In this document: piece after piece, positions 48,154 to 56,995 of the stretch | Numbering within the stretch: position 1 is the stretch's first letter | How the letters are laid out: the number at the start of each line of letters is the position of its first letter | Assembly: GCF_900114165.1 (NCBI RefSeq) | Contig: NZ_FOSB01000013.1 | Location: 16,587-80,586 of the forward strand | Origin: Halobacillus dabanensis | GTDB taxonomy: Bacteria; Bacillota; Bacilli; Bacillales; Halobacillaceae | Reading direction: 5' to 3' | Length of the DNA: 64,000 nucleotides | Translations under genes and position numbers: made by a program | Notes under the pieces: generated by a model | The model's database searches: none | What the model was told of the DNA's origin: nothing | Seen by the model: only the letters and a program-made list of their open reading frames with translations

Positions 48154-49836
48154 TTAATTGGCAAAATAATATACAACCGATTCGTATGGACGAAGGCTGA
48201 TGTTTCTGTAATCTGTTGTAGAGTCTTCATAATTGCTCAAGAGGATTTCAGCTTCCCCGTCTAATGGGACTTCCGCCGGTATAGCGAAGTTCGTTTCTTC
48301 TCCGTAAAAGTTATTAACGACAAGAAGTTTTTCTCCATTCCATTCGCGCAAATATGCGAATACACGGTCATGTTCTGGTCTCAAGAGGAGGTAATCTCCA
48401 TGAGTGATAATGTCATGGGATTTGCGTAACTCGATAAGCTTCTGATAGTGATTGAAAATGGAATCTTTTTTATCCAGGACTACTTCTGCGTTAATGTCCC
48501 TATAGTTATCAGCCACACTTATCCATGGAGTCCCACTTGTGAAGCCAGCATTTTTTTCGGTATTCCATTGGACAGGTGTACGGGAATTGTCACGGGATTT
48601 CTGTTTTAAAATATCCATGATCCTCTCTTCCCTTACACCCTTCGCTTTGAACTCTTCATACATATTCAAAGACTCCACATCGCGATAGCGTTCGATACTC
48701 TCGAATTTCGGATTCGTCATCCCGAATTCTTCTCCCTGATATATATACGGAGTTCCTTGCATCATATGGATGGTTGTTGCCAGCATCTTTCCTGATTTCT
48801 CTGGGTATTTTTCATCATCACCAAATCTGGATAGGACACGCGGCTGGTCGTGATTACACCAGAACAAGGCATTCCAGCCATTTCCTTTGTTCATTTCATC
48901 CTGCCACTTAGAGAGAATTTGCTTTAGTTCCTGAAAGTCAAAATCTGCAACTGTCCACTTTTCCCCATTCGGATAGTCGACTTTCAAATGATGAAAGCTA
49001 AACGTCATACTCAACTCATTACGCTCGGGAGCTGTGTATTTAATGCAATGTTCAATCGTCGTTGAAGACATCTCCCCGACAGTCATCAAATCATAGGGTT
49101 CGAATACTTCACGGTTCATTTCCTGCATGAACTCGTGCACACGGGGACCATCGGTGTAAAATTTACGTCCGTCCCCAGGCGCTACACTTCCGTCATCATT
49201 AGGGAACTCTTGATCTTTTGAAATAAGGTTGATGACGTCGAGTCGGAAGCCGTCTACCCCTCTTTCAGCCCAGAAGCGCATCATTTCATATATTTCTTCG
49301 CGCATCTGTTCGTTTTCCCAGTTCAAATCTGCTTGAGTCACGTCGAATAGATGCAGGTAGTATTGACCAGTTTCCTTATCATATTCCCATGCATTCCCAC
49401 CGAATTTAGATTGCCAATTCGTCGGCTCTTCCCCATTTACAGGTTTACGCCAAATATAATAATCACGGTAGGGGTTGTCTTTCGATTTCTTCGATTCCTG
49501 GAACCAATGGTGTTCTGTGGACGTGTGATTGACTACGATATCCATAATCAATTTCATCCCTCGATCATGCGTTTCCTGGAGTAACCGCTCGAAGTCTTCC
49601 ATTGTCCCATATTCCTCGTGGATATCAAAATAATCACTGATGTCATATCCATTATCATTTTGCGGAGACTTGTACATCGGGGTCAGCCAAAGGACATCGA
49701 CCCCGAGTTTCTTCAAATAATCTAACTTTTCTATAATGCCTTGAATGTCACCGACACCGTTCCCTGTCGTGTCATTAAAACTTTTCGGATAAATTTGATA
49801 AACGACAGCTTTTTTCCACCAAGGTTGTTCAATCAT
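48154..49836 (-). CDS. treA: Trehalose-6-phosphate hydrolase
   Basis: A 560-residue GH13 enzyme splitting trehalose 6-phosphate into glucose and glucose 6-phosphate in the cytosol. Motifs in order: KLIMDIVVNHTS, GVDGFRLDVINLI with the nucleophile Asp, TVGEMSS with the acid/base Glu, and FWCNHDQPR with the stabilising Asp. Opening WWKKAVVYQIYPKSFNDTTG is typical of TreA and oligo-1,6-glucosidases; the operon context decides for TreA. It lies 23 bp after treP and 16 bp before treR. Confidence 0.95.
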   Translation of the reverse strand: MIEQPWWKKAVVYQIYPKSFNDTTGNGVGDIQGIIEKLDYLKKLGVDVLWLTPMYKSPQNDNGYDISDYFDIHEEYGTMEDFERLLQETHDRGMKLIMDIVVNHTSTEHHWFQESKKSKDNPYRDYYIWRKPVNGEEPTNWQSKFGGNAWEYDKETGQYYLHLFDVTQADLNWENEQMREEIYEMMRFWAERGVDGFRLDVINLISKDQEFPNDDGSVAPGDGRKFYTDGPRVHEFMQEMNREVFEPYDLMTVGEMSSTTIEHCIKYTAPERNELSMTFSFHHLKVDYPNGEKWTVADFDFQELKQILSKWQDEMNKGNGWNALFWCNHDQPRVLSRFGDDEKYPEKSGKMLATTIHMMQGTPYIYQGEEFGMTNPKFESIERYRDVESLNMYEEFKAKGVREERIMDILKQKSRDNSRTPVQWNTEKNAGFTSGTPWISVADNYRDINAEVVLDKKDSIFNHYQKLIELRKSHDIITHGDYLLLRPEHDRVFAYLREWNGEKLLVVNNFYGEETNFAIPAEVPLDGEAEILLSNYEDSTTDYRNISLRPYESVVYYFAN

Positions 49837-49859
49837 TGTAGCACCACCGTTTCAAAATT

Positions 49860-51269
49860 TTATACGTCTTTTTTACGCTTGGCATATAGGTACGTACCGA
49901 CAAGCGGAAGAACGATAACAATAATCATACCGATTATAAAGTCGAACCAGTAATCAGCTACAATCGAAAAGATCCCTGGAACACCACCGACTCCAATAGA
50001 GCTTGCTAATACCCCTTGAGCAGATATATATAATCCTGCGATTGCAGAAGAACTTATAGCGATGATAAAAGGGTACTTGAAGCGTAAGTTCACACCAAAC
50101 AAGGCTGGTTCTGTGATCCCTAACCATGCTGATATTCCGGAAGATACCCCCAGACCTTTCAACTTATCGTCTTTCGCTGCTAACCAAATCGCAAATGCGG
50201 CTGAACCTTGAGCAATGTTGGATAGAGCAAGCATCGGCCACAGGAAGGTTGTTCCTGTACTACCTACCAATTGAATATCTACAGCTAAGAAGGTATGGTG
50301 CATACCTGTGATTACGAGTACTCCATAAAGTCCACCGTAGATGAATCCACCTAACCATGCAAATGTATCAAAGATGTTTACAAGGCCATCTGTAATCCAG
50401 TTACCTATTCCAAATGTGATCGGTCCAATGATGATAAACGTCAAGAAGCCAGTGACTAGTAAAGAAATCGGACCAACAAATAACAATTGTATACTATCAG
50501 GAATTCTGTTACGTAAAAACAATTCAATTTTCGTCAATACATAGGAAGCGACTAAAACAGGTAAAACTTGACCCTGATAGCCGATTTTTTCTACTTGCAT
50601 TCCAAATAAATCCCATGTTGGCACGGATCCATCAGCGACAGCGTCACCGTAAGACCATGCATTAAGCAGATCAGGATGGACAAGGACTAGACCGATAACA
50701 ATACCGAGAATCGGACTACCACCGAACTTTTTAACAGCCGACCAACCTATAAGTCCGGGCAAGAACACGAATGCAGTGTTCGCTATAATAATGATCATGT
50801 TAGCTATATCTGCCCATTGTGGATACACATCAATAATCGATTGTTCGTCCCAGAAGATTCCTTGGGCTGTAAGAATGTTATTAATTCCTAATAGCAAACC
50901 TGCAGTAACGATGGCAGGTAAGATAGGAATGAATATGTCCGCCAACGTTTTGATCGCACGCTGAAGCGGGTTCATATTCCCTTTTGAGGCTTCTTTTACT
51001 TCCTCTTTGGAAGACTCTCCAATACCCGCAAGAGCTACTAATTCTTTATAAACCTTATCAACGGTCCCTTGCCCGACTACAATCTGAAATTGGCCATTTG
51101 TTGAAAAAGATCCTTTTACAGCATCGATATTATTCAACTTTTCATTATCTACTATTCCTTCATCATGCAGTGCTAAACGCAGGCGTGTGACACAGTGGGT
51201 AGCAGCAGATAAGTTTTCCTTTCCGCCGATCGCTTCCAGTATTTGCTCGGCCTGTTTCTTATGGTTCAT
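49860..51269 (-). CDS. treP: PTS trehalose transporter EIIBC
   Basis: A 469-residue sugar permease. The EIIB domain (1-85) carries the phospho-cysteine C26 in SAATHCVTRLRLAL; the EIIC domain (about 105-465) has ten hydrophobic segments with the glucose/sucrose-family motifs and GITEPALFGVN near the end. It imports and phosphorylates trehalose. No EIIA domain is fused, but a separate EIIA gene lies 23 bp upstream. The AGGGATTG site precedes ATG. Part of the operon eiia-treP-treA-treR. Confidence 0.95.
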   Translation of the reverse strand: MNHKKQAEQILEAIGGKENLSAATHCVTRLRLALHDEGIVDNEKLNNIDAVKGSFSTNGQFQIVVGQGTVDKVYKELVALAGIGESSKEEVKEASKGNMNPLQRAIKTLADIFIPILPAIVTAGLLLGINNILTAQGIFWDEQSIIDVYPQWADIANMIIIIANTAFVFLPGLIGWSAVKKFGGSPILGIVIGLVLVHPDLLNAWSYGDAVADGSVPTWDLFGMQVEKIGYQGQVLPVLVASYVLTKIELFLRNRIPDSIQLLFVGPISLLVTGFLTFIIIGPITFGIGNWITDGLVNIFDTFAWLGGFIYGGLYGVLVITGMHHTFLAVDIQLVGSTGTTFLWPMLALSNIAQGSAAFAIWLAAKDDKLKGLGVSSGISAWLGITEPALFGVNLRFKYPFIIAISSSAIAGLYISAQGVLASSIGVGGVPGIFSIVADYWFDFIIGMIIVIVLPLVGTYLYAKRKKDV

Positions 51270-51292
51270 TACAATCCCTCCGCTGTCCTTTA

Positions 51293-51781
51293 TTATTTTT
51301 TCTTAACTGTCATTAATGAAGTGGATCCTGCTTTCAACTCGACATCTTCTTCTACATGTACCTCAAAGCTATCACTATTTGTAATGATAATTGGAGTTAT
51401 CGTACTCTTCGCCTTTTCTTTAACTAAGTCCAAATCAAAAGAAATTAACTTGTCCCCGACACTCACTTTATCCCCCTGAGCTGCAAAAGCTTCAAAACCT
51501 TCGCCTTCCATCGCTACCGTTTCCAAACCGATATGAATCAAGACTTCTGCTCCGCTTTTCGTCTCCAGACCTACGGCATGCTTTGTAGGAAAGACTTGAA
51601 CAACCTTTCCTTCCACTGGGCTAACTACAAGTCCGTCTTCCGGATCCACAGCTATCCCCTCCCCCATCATCTTTTGAGAAAAGACAGGGTCCGGCACTTC
51701 TTCTAATGCCACCTTCTTTCCTGTTAAAGGTGAAGTTACATTTAATACTGTCTCTTTATTTCCAAACAATTTCTTAAACAA
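51293..51781 (-). CDS. PTS glucose-type EIIA protein, tre operon
   Basis: A 162-residue free-standing EIIA of the Crr type. The phosphorylated histidine is H83 in VLIHIGLETVAMEGEGF, with partner H68 in FPTKHAVGLE. It passes phosphate from HPr to TreP's EIIB. B. subtilis uses EIIA domains of other permeases for trehalose, so a dedicated gene is a difference. Start: TTG 51781, nine bases after GAGGAGG; the open frame further upstream runs through the operator region. First gene of the operon. Confidence 0.9.
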   Translation of the reverse strand: MFKKLFGNKETVLNVTSPLTGKKVALEEVPDPVFSQKMMGEGIAVDPEDGLVVSPVEGKVVQVFPTKHAVGLETKSGAEVLIHIGLETVAMEGEGFEAFAAQGDKVSVGDKLISFDLDLVKEKAKSTITPIIITNSDSFEVHVEEDVELKAGSTSLMTVKKK

Positions 51782-51794
51782 ACTCGATCTCCTC

Positions 51795-51877
51795 CTCAAA
51801 CGCTTACATATATTTGTTTTATAACTTGTATATACATGATTCAATTTGATTATAATTTGTATATACAAGTTATGCAA
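51795..51877 (-). promoter_or_regulatory. tre operon promoter, two TreR boxes and a cre-like site
   Basis: Minus strand: -35 TTGCAT (51872-51877), 17-bp spacer, -10 TATAAT (51849-51854). TreR box TTGTATATACAA (51857-51868, perfect) lies in the spacer; a second, TTGTATATACAT (51826-51837, one mismatch), lies about 20 bp after the start point. ATGTAAGCGTTTGAG (51795-51809) matches the CcpA cre consensus in 13 of 15 positions and overlaps the ribosome site of the EIIA gene. Confidence 0.85.
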
Positions 51878-52130
51878 CCGTTAACAACATATTATTATTA
51901 ATGGATTTCCCTTCCTTCCGGTTGAAAAACTTATTTATGTAAAAATTACAAAGGAATCCTCTCTAGGTTAGTAAATGATTTAGGTAATACAACCTTTTTC
52001 TTCATTTTATAGACCATGCAGCTATCCTCCCTCGAAATGTATATCCATTTCCCACTTATTTTCCAAATATGATGACTTCAAAGGTTTCGGATCCTGGCCA
52101 TTTATGTTATATATTTAGGGTGTCGAAATA
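51878..52130. other. Intergenic region upstream of the MFS gene
   Basis: About 250 bp of AT-rich sequence between the tre promoter and the MFS gene. ORF-free by eye; no hairpin terminator recognised. Confidence 0.45.
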
Positions 52131-52147
52131 AAAAGGAAGAAGGGATC

Positions 52148-53383
52148 ATTATCCTCAATAAACAACACTCTCAAGCGAAAAAGAACTTATGGATCATGTG
52201 GTTCGCAAATTTCTTTATTGCTGGAAGTATCACTATGGTCCTTCCGTTTTTGTCTTTGTATATAGAAGAACTCGGAAACTACTCTGATGCTTATGTACAA
52301 ACATGGTCTGGATGGGTTTTCGGTGTGACATTTGTGTCTGCTTTTTTATGCTCACCTATTTGGGGAAAAATCGGAGATAAGTATGGCAGAAAGAAAATAC
52401 TGATCCTTTCTGCCAGCGGACTCGCTCTTTCCGTTTTACTAATGGGGTTCGTCACCTCCGTGTGGCAACTCTTCCTCCTTCGCTTGTTTATGGGAGTTTT
52501 CACAGGTTTCATCCCAATGTCCCAGGCGCTCATTTCCACCCAGACACCTAAAAACATCGCTGGTCAGGTTCTTGGTTCATTACAAACTGGAAGTATTACC
52601 GGAAGTTTAATGGGGCCGATGCTTGGTGGATGGATTGCAGACTCTATTGGTTATGCGACCACCTTTCAATACGTATCCATTACAGTCGCACTCTCTGCCT
52701 TGATTGTTTACTTCGGTATCCATGAACAACGGATTGAAAAAGAGGGGGATGATGAAAAAGCGAGCTACCGATCAAAGGAAGTGCTGGCCCATATTTTGAA
52801 GCACCCTGTGTTATTGATGGTCATGGTTGTATCGTTATTTGTTCAAATCGCCCATTTCAGCATTCAACCGATCCTTTCTTTATTTGTCGGAGAATTACAT
52901 GGGCTAGAAAACTTAGCACTTTTTTCTGGAATTGCTTTTTCAGCAGCTGGGCTCGGCAACTTGATGATGGCAAGACAGTGGGGGAAAATCGCAGATCGAA
53001 TCGGCTATATAAAAATCCTTGTCGTTTTATTATTTATGGCAGGGATCGTTTATCTACCCGCCGCTTTCGTTACTAACATATGGCAATTGGTCGCCCTTCG
53101 ATTCTTACTGGGGGTATCAATTGGCGGCATCATTCCCGTTCGTACCGCCTACATTCGTCAGGAAGCCCCTGTTGCTATGCAAGGAGAAGTGTTAGGCTAC
53201 AATACGAGCATTCGCTTCCTTGGTAATATTATAGGTCCCTCTATGGGTGGAATGATTGCAGGGTTTTATGGTTTTTCCATGGTGTTTTTTGTTACTAGTG
53301 GATTACTGATATTTTCTGGAGCCCTTATGTTCGTAACTATGAATAAAAAACATGCCTCTCCTAAACAAGTTCCCAGTTATTAA
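52148..53383 (+). CDS. MFS drug:proton antiporter, probable AUU start
   Basis: A 411-residue, 12-helix exporter. Motif A reads GKIGDKYGRKKILIL after helix 2 and its counterpart GKIADRIGYIKIL after helix 8; the antiporter motif C lies in TGSLMGPMLGG. The first ATG (52196) would start directly at helix 1 and lacks a ribosome site. AAGGA at 52133-52138 is nine bases before ATT 52148, giving an N-terminus ILNKQHSQAKKNLWIMWF like that of relatives. No ATG, GTG or TTG lies in frame between the site and 52196. Substrate unknown. Confidence 0.83.
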   Translation: MILNKQHSQAKKNLWIMWFANFFIAGSITMVLPFLSLYIEELGNYSDAYVQTWSGWVFGVTFVSAFLCSPIWGKIGDKYGRKKILILSASGLALSVLLMGFVTSVWQLFLLRLFMGVFTGFIPMSQALISTQTPKNIAGQVLGSLQTGSITGSLMGPMLGGWIADSIGYATTFQYVSITVALSALIVYFGIHEQRIEKEGDDEKASYRSKEVLAHILKHPVLLMVMVVSLFVQIAHFSIQPILSLFVGELHGLENLALFSGIAFSAAGLGNLMMARQWGKIADRIGYIKILVVLLFMAGIVYLPAAFVTNIWQLVALRFLLGVSIGGIIPVRTAYIRQEAPVAMQGEVLGYNTSIRFLGNIIGPSMGGMIAGFYGFSMVFFVTSGLLIFSGALMFVTMNKKHASPKQVPSY

Positions 53384-53442
53384 ACAACTTTTTCTGCTGG
53401 CCTTCTGTTAATATAGGTGTAAAGACATAAGGAGAGGATACA

Positions 53443-53991
53443 ATGAACCGCGCTTTAGTCGTCATTGATTACACGAACGATTTTGTTGCCGATGAGGGAG
53501 CGTTAACCTGTGGTAAACCGGCCCAAGTATTAGAAAATTACATGGATGACCTTACCCGACAGTTTTTAAATGGCGGAGATCTTGTGGTAATGGGAGTAGA
53601 TGTGCATGAAAAAGACGATCCATATCATCCAGAAACGCCCCTCTTCCCTCCTCATAACATTCGCGGAACGAGCGGACGCGATTTATATGGGACACTTCAA
53701 AACATTTACGAGCAAAATAAACACAAAGAAAATTTGCTCTATATAGATAAGACTCGTTACAGCGCCTTTGCAGGAACGGACCTTGACTTAAAATTTCGAG
53801 AACGTGGGATTAATGACTTGCACCTTGTCGGAGTTTGCACAGATATTTGCGTTCTGCATACAGCCATTGACGCATATAACCATGGGTACACTATCCACAT
53901 CCATAAGAACGGTGTAGCCAGTTTCAACCAGACCGGCCACGACTGGGCTTTATCCCATTTCGAAACAACCTTAGGCGCAAAAATAATATAA
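53443..53991 (+). CDS. pncA: Nicotinamidase (PncA/YueJ)
   Basis: A 182-residue isochorismatase-fold hydrolase turning nicotinamide into nicotinate for NAD salvage. Catalytic residues are D9 (VIDYTNDF), K103 (DKTRYSAFAGTDL) and C136 (GVCTDICVLHTA); metal-binding D53, H55 and H71 are visible in VDVHEKDDPYHPET and FPPHNI. The sequence follows B. subtilis YueJ closely along its length. GGAGAGG is eight bases before ATG. It lies 59 bp after the MFS gene on the same strand and may share its transcript. Confidence 0.92.
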   Translation: MNRALVVIDYTNDFVADEGALTCGKPAQVLENYMDDLTRQFLNGGDLVVMGVDVHEKDDPYHPETPLFPPHNIRGTSGRDLYGTLQNIYEQNKHKENLLYIDKTRYSAFAGTDLDLKFRERGINDLHLVGVCTDICVLHTAIDAYNHGYTIHIHKNGVASFNQTGHDWALSHFETTLGAKII

Positions 53992-54156
53992 CTCATCAAC
54001 TATCCGGCAGTATACTTGATGACTAGATTTTTAGATATTTGGGGCGAGTTTCCCGAAAAATCTGAGGGTGAACCTGCCCTATATTGGAGGACAATCATCC
54101 TTTGATGCCTTGGCTATATGAATTTTCAGCCACCAAAGTTCCTTACTTTTACAATG

Positions 54157-54339
54157 CGGTTTCGAGAATTTCTAAATCGTATGGCGTGGGAAAACGGGGG
54201 TCTCCTGAGGGAATGGATGGGAGGCGAGACCCGCAGAGCTTTTGCTGGCTTGCCCAATCACCAAGGAAAGCTACTTGTTTTCCCACCCACTATATTCACA
54301 ACCAAACGTCTTCAAACTGAGCCTTCAAGAATAGGGAGC
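54157..54339 (+). repeat. Dispersed element, degenerate short copy
   Basis: Starts GCGGTTTCGAGAATTTCTAA, carries the GGCGTGGGAAAACGGGGGTC / TGTTTTCCCACCC palindromic domain and ends AAACTGAGCCTTCAAGAATA-GGGAGC, as the right half of the 40.6-kb copy does. Most of the 54000-54475 gap is this element and its flanks; the two ORFs across it are by-products. Confidence 0.75.
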
Positions 54340-54358
54340 TTTGGTGGGGGAACGTTTA

Positions 54359-54399
54359 GGGGATGACCCTCCAATATTTGTTGGGGGTCATCCCCTTTA
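54359..54399 (+). terminator. Terminator beyond pncA
   Basis: GGGGATGACCC / GGGTCATCCCC stem with further pairs inside (CCAA/TTGG), followed by TTTACC. Confidence 0.75.
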
Positions 54400-54475
54400 C
54401 CTTTCTCTTACCAGCGGACTTGTGGTATAGTACTTCGGGTGTCTAATGTTTTCATAGAAAGGAAGAAACGTCGAT

Positions 54476-55837
54476 ATGGAAGCAATAACCCGTCCTTCCA
54501 ACGAGCACTTCCGGACAGTGTTCATTTTAAGTGCTTCTATTTTAATAGTGGTTATGAATACAACGATGTTCAACATAGCTTTACCCAATATATTGCGTGA
54601 GTTTGCTTTACAACCTTCTGAAGGAGCCTGGATTGTTTCAGGTTATTCTATCGTTCTTGCCATCTTTACGATCACGTTCACACGATTATCGGATTACTTG
54701 CCCATCCGCACTTTGTTGACGCTTGGTATATGCATCTTCAGTCTTTCCTCATTCATAGGTTTTTTCGCTGAGAGTTATCTTTGGCTATTGATTGCCCGCT
54801 TAAGTCAAGCAGCAGGAGCAGCAGCCATCCCTGGGTTATCCATGGTTTTTGCCGGTCGATATATTCCGATGTCTAGACGCGGAAGTGCCTATGCCTTAAT
54901 CGCATCCGCAACCTCTTTAGGCTTCGGGCTTGGTCCTGTTGTAGGCGGGGTCATTACCGATTTTCTCAACTGGAATTATCTTTTCCTTATTACTACTATG
55001 GTCAGTGTACTGCTACCCGTTTTGTATAAATTCATGCCAACGGAAACATCAACACGTGCACGCTTTGATGTATTTGGTGCATTATTGTCCGGAAGTAGTG
55101 CAACTCTGTTTCTGCTCTATATTTCTACTTTCACCCCCTACTATTTATTAGGAGGGCTGCTTTCGGCAGCATTACTCTGGTGGAGGGTGAATCGGACAAA
55201 TGCGCCATTCATCCAACCCGGACTCGTTTTGAACAGGCATTATAGAAAAATTGTATTTCTAAGCTATGCCGGCTTCACTTTACACTTCGCCGTCTTATTC
55301 TTAATGCCGATTATGCTTGAACAAGTATATGGTCGTGGGGCAGCTGCAATCGGATTTATTATTTTCCCTGGAGCTATGCTATCTGCAATCGCAGCTATTT
55401 ATGTCGGCCGCCTCATGGATGCTTACGGTAATGTTAAACTACTATTTTTATCACAAGGGTTACTGATGATTTCTGCCTTTATCTTCTTTTTCACAGCAGG
55501 AAAAAGTCCTTATATGATAATGATCGCTTATATGTTTACAAGCTTCGGGTTTTCAAGCCTTTCATCCAGCTCAACAAATGAAGTGTCAAGAATCTTACCG
55601 ACAGAACAGATTGGTGCGGGCATTGGTCTTAAACAACAGACCCACTTTATTGGCAGTGCCACCGGTTCTGTTCTCGCTGGTATTTTACTAGAACTAAGTT
55701 CGCAACCTTACACAGCTGAAAATTTCAAATTACCTTTCGGCTTCTTAATTGTTCTTATGTCTGCTTCAGCCATCGCCCTGGCTATCTATGCCCGCCAAAT
55801 CAAGCAGGTGGAGAATGTTCAAGAAAATGACATTTGA
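54476..55837 (+). CDS. MFS transporter, DHA2 (EmrB/LmrB-like) type
   Basis: A 453-residue membrane protein with about 13-14 hydrophobic segments. Helix 1 reads ILIVVMNTTMFNIALPNILR and is followed by EGAWIVSGYSIVLAIFTITF, the DHA2 pattern; the motif A loop is TRLSDYLPIRTLL, and motif C appears as LGPVVGGVITD. Such pumps export drugs, quinones or metabolites using the proton gradient; substrate unknown. GAAAGGAAG lies ten bases before ATG. Single gene after a terminator. Confidence 0.88.
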   Translation: MEAITRPSNEHFRTVFILSASILIVVMNTTMFNIALPNILREFALQPSEGAWIVSGYSIVLAIFTITFTRLSDYLPIRTLLTLGICIFSLSSFIGFFAESYLWLLIARLSQAAGAAAIPGLSMVFAGRYIPMSRRGSAYALIASATSLGFGLGPVVGGVITDFLNWNYLFLITTMVSVLLPVLYKFMPTETSTRARFDVFGALLSGSSATLFLLYISTFTPYYLLGGLLSAALLWWRVNRTNAPFIQPGLVLNRHYRKIVFLSYAGFTLHFAVLFLMPIMLEQVYGRGAAAIGFIIFPGAMLSAIAAIYVGRLMDAYGNVKLLFLSQGLLMISAFIFFFTAGKSPYMIMIAYMFTSFGFSSLSSSSTNEVSRILPTEQIGAGIGLKQQTHFIGSATGSVLAGILLELSSQPYTAENFKLPFGFLIVLMSASAIALAIYARQIKQVENVQENDI

Positions 55838-55922
55838 ATTCTAAATGAAAATCGAATATGATGAACTATGGACTTTTATGTTAATTACTACTGTTTATAT
55901 ATAAATATAGGAGGAATCACTT

Positions 55923-56864
55923 ATGAGCTCAAAAGATTATCGAGTTCTGCTGTATTATAAGTATGTCGACCTTCCTGACTATGAAGAATATTGCAACAAC
56001 CACCTGAAATTTTGTAAAGACCTTGGTTTGAAAGGGAGAATCATCGTTTCTCACGAAGGTATTAACGGCACTGTTTCAGGTACGGTGGAACAAGTGGAAG
56101 AATATATGGATTACGTTCGTTCCGATGAGCGTTTCGCAGATATCCATTTCAAAATTGATGAGCATGAAGGACACGCGTTCAAGAAAATGCATTGCCGTGT
56201 GAAACCAGAACTTGTCAACTGGAGTATCGAAGAAGACGACATCGACCCGAAAACCTTCGGCGGAAAACATTTGAAACCGAAAGAATTCAACGAAATGCTG
56301 AAAGATGAAGATACAATCGTTATTGATGGACGTAATGAATATGAATACCGTATTGGTCACTTCCGCAATGCTATTCAACCAGATGTCAATCATTCCCGCG
56401 AGTTCCCTGAATGGATTGCAGAAAATGCCGATCAGTGGAAAGACAAGAAAGTCTTGACCTACTGCACAGGTGGAATCCGTTGTGAAAAACTCACAGGAAT
56501 TCTGAAGAAAAATGGTGTCGAAGATGTCTATCAATTAGAAGGTGGCATTACCACTTATGGAAAAGACCCTGAGGTCAAAGGGGAACTTTTCGATGGTAAA
56601 ATGTATGTATTCGATGAGCGTATTTCTGTACCGATCAACAAGGTGGAAGAGAAAATAATCGCTGAATGTGAGCATTGCGGGAAAGCAGAAGATCGTATGA
56701 TCAACTGTAGTAACCCTGTATGTAACCGTCAATATGTATGTTGCAAAGAATGTGAAGAAGAACAGCATGCCGCTTGTACAGCAGAATGCAAAGAACATCC
56801 TGAAAACCGCTGGGATGTTGTCCGCAAAAAACAAATTGATAAATATGACCGTATCAACGGATAA
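55923..56864 (+). CDS. trhO: tRNA uridine(34) hydroxylase (UPF0176 rhodanese)
   Basis: A 313-residue cytosolic enzyme. The N-terminal ferredoxin-like UPF0176 domain (1-100, GRIIVSHEGINGTVSG) is followed by a rhodanese domain with active-site cysteine in TYCTGGIRCEK and a C-terminal cysteine-rich zinc region (CEHCG, INCSNPVCN, CCKECEEEQHAACTAEC). TrhO hydroxylates U34 of tRNAs on the way to methoxyuridine with oxygen, as shown for E. coli and B. subtilis homologues. AGGAGG lies nine bases upstream. Monocistronic with a terminator. Confidence 0.93.
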   Translation: MSSKDYRVLLYYKYVDLPDYEEYCNNHLKFCKDLGLKGRIIVSHEGINGTVSGTVEQVEEYMDYVRSDERFADIHFKIDEHEGHAFKKMHCRVKPELVNWSIEEDDIDPKTFGGKHLKPKEFNEMLKDEDTIVIDGRNEYEYRIGHFRNAIQPDVNHSREFPEWIAENADQWKDKKVLTYCTGGIRCEKLTGILKKNGVEDVYQLEGGITTYGKDPEVKGELFDGKMYVFDERISVPINKVEEKIIAECEHCGKAEDRMINCSNPVCNRQYVCCKECEEEQHAACTAECKEHPENRWDVVRKKQIDKYDRING

Positions 56865-56871
56865 TTATTTC

Positions 56872-56900
56872 CCCCACTTTTTTCGTAAGTGGGGTTTTTT
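56872..56900 (+). terminator. Terminator of trhO
   Basis: CCCCACTT / AAGTGGGG stem, followed by six T. Confidence 0.88.
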
Positions 56901-56995
56901 ATTTAGTAATCTTACACGTCACCAGCGACTTGTAATATACGGGATAAAAAACCGCCCTCCTCTGAATAGTGAAGGGCGGATAGTTTATGGAAATG

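Noticed and set aside
54084-54366. Two overlapping ORFs of about 80 residues after pncA
   Set aside because: They lie on the degenerate dispersed element and have no ribosome site or recognisable domain.
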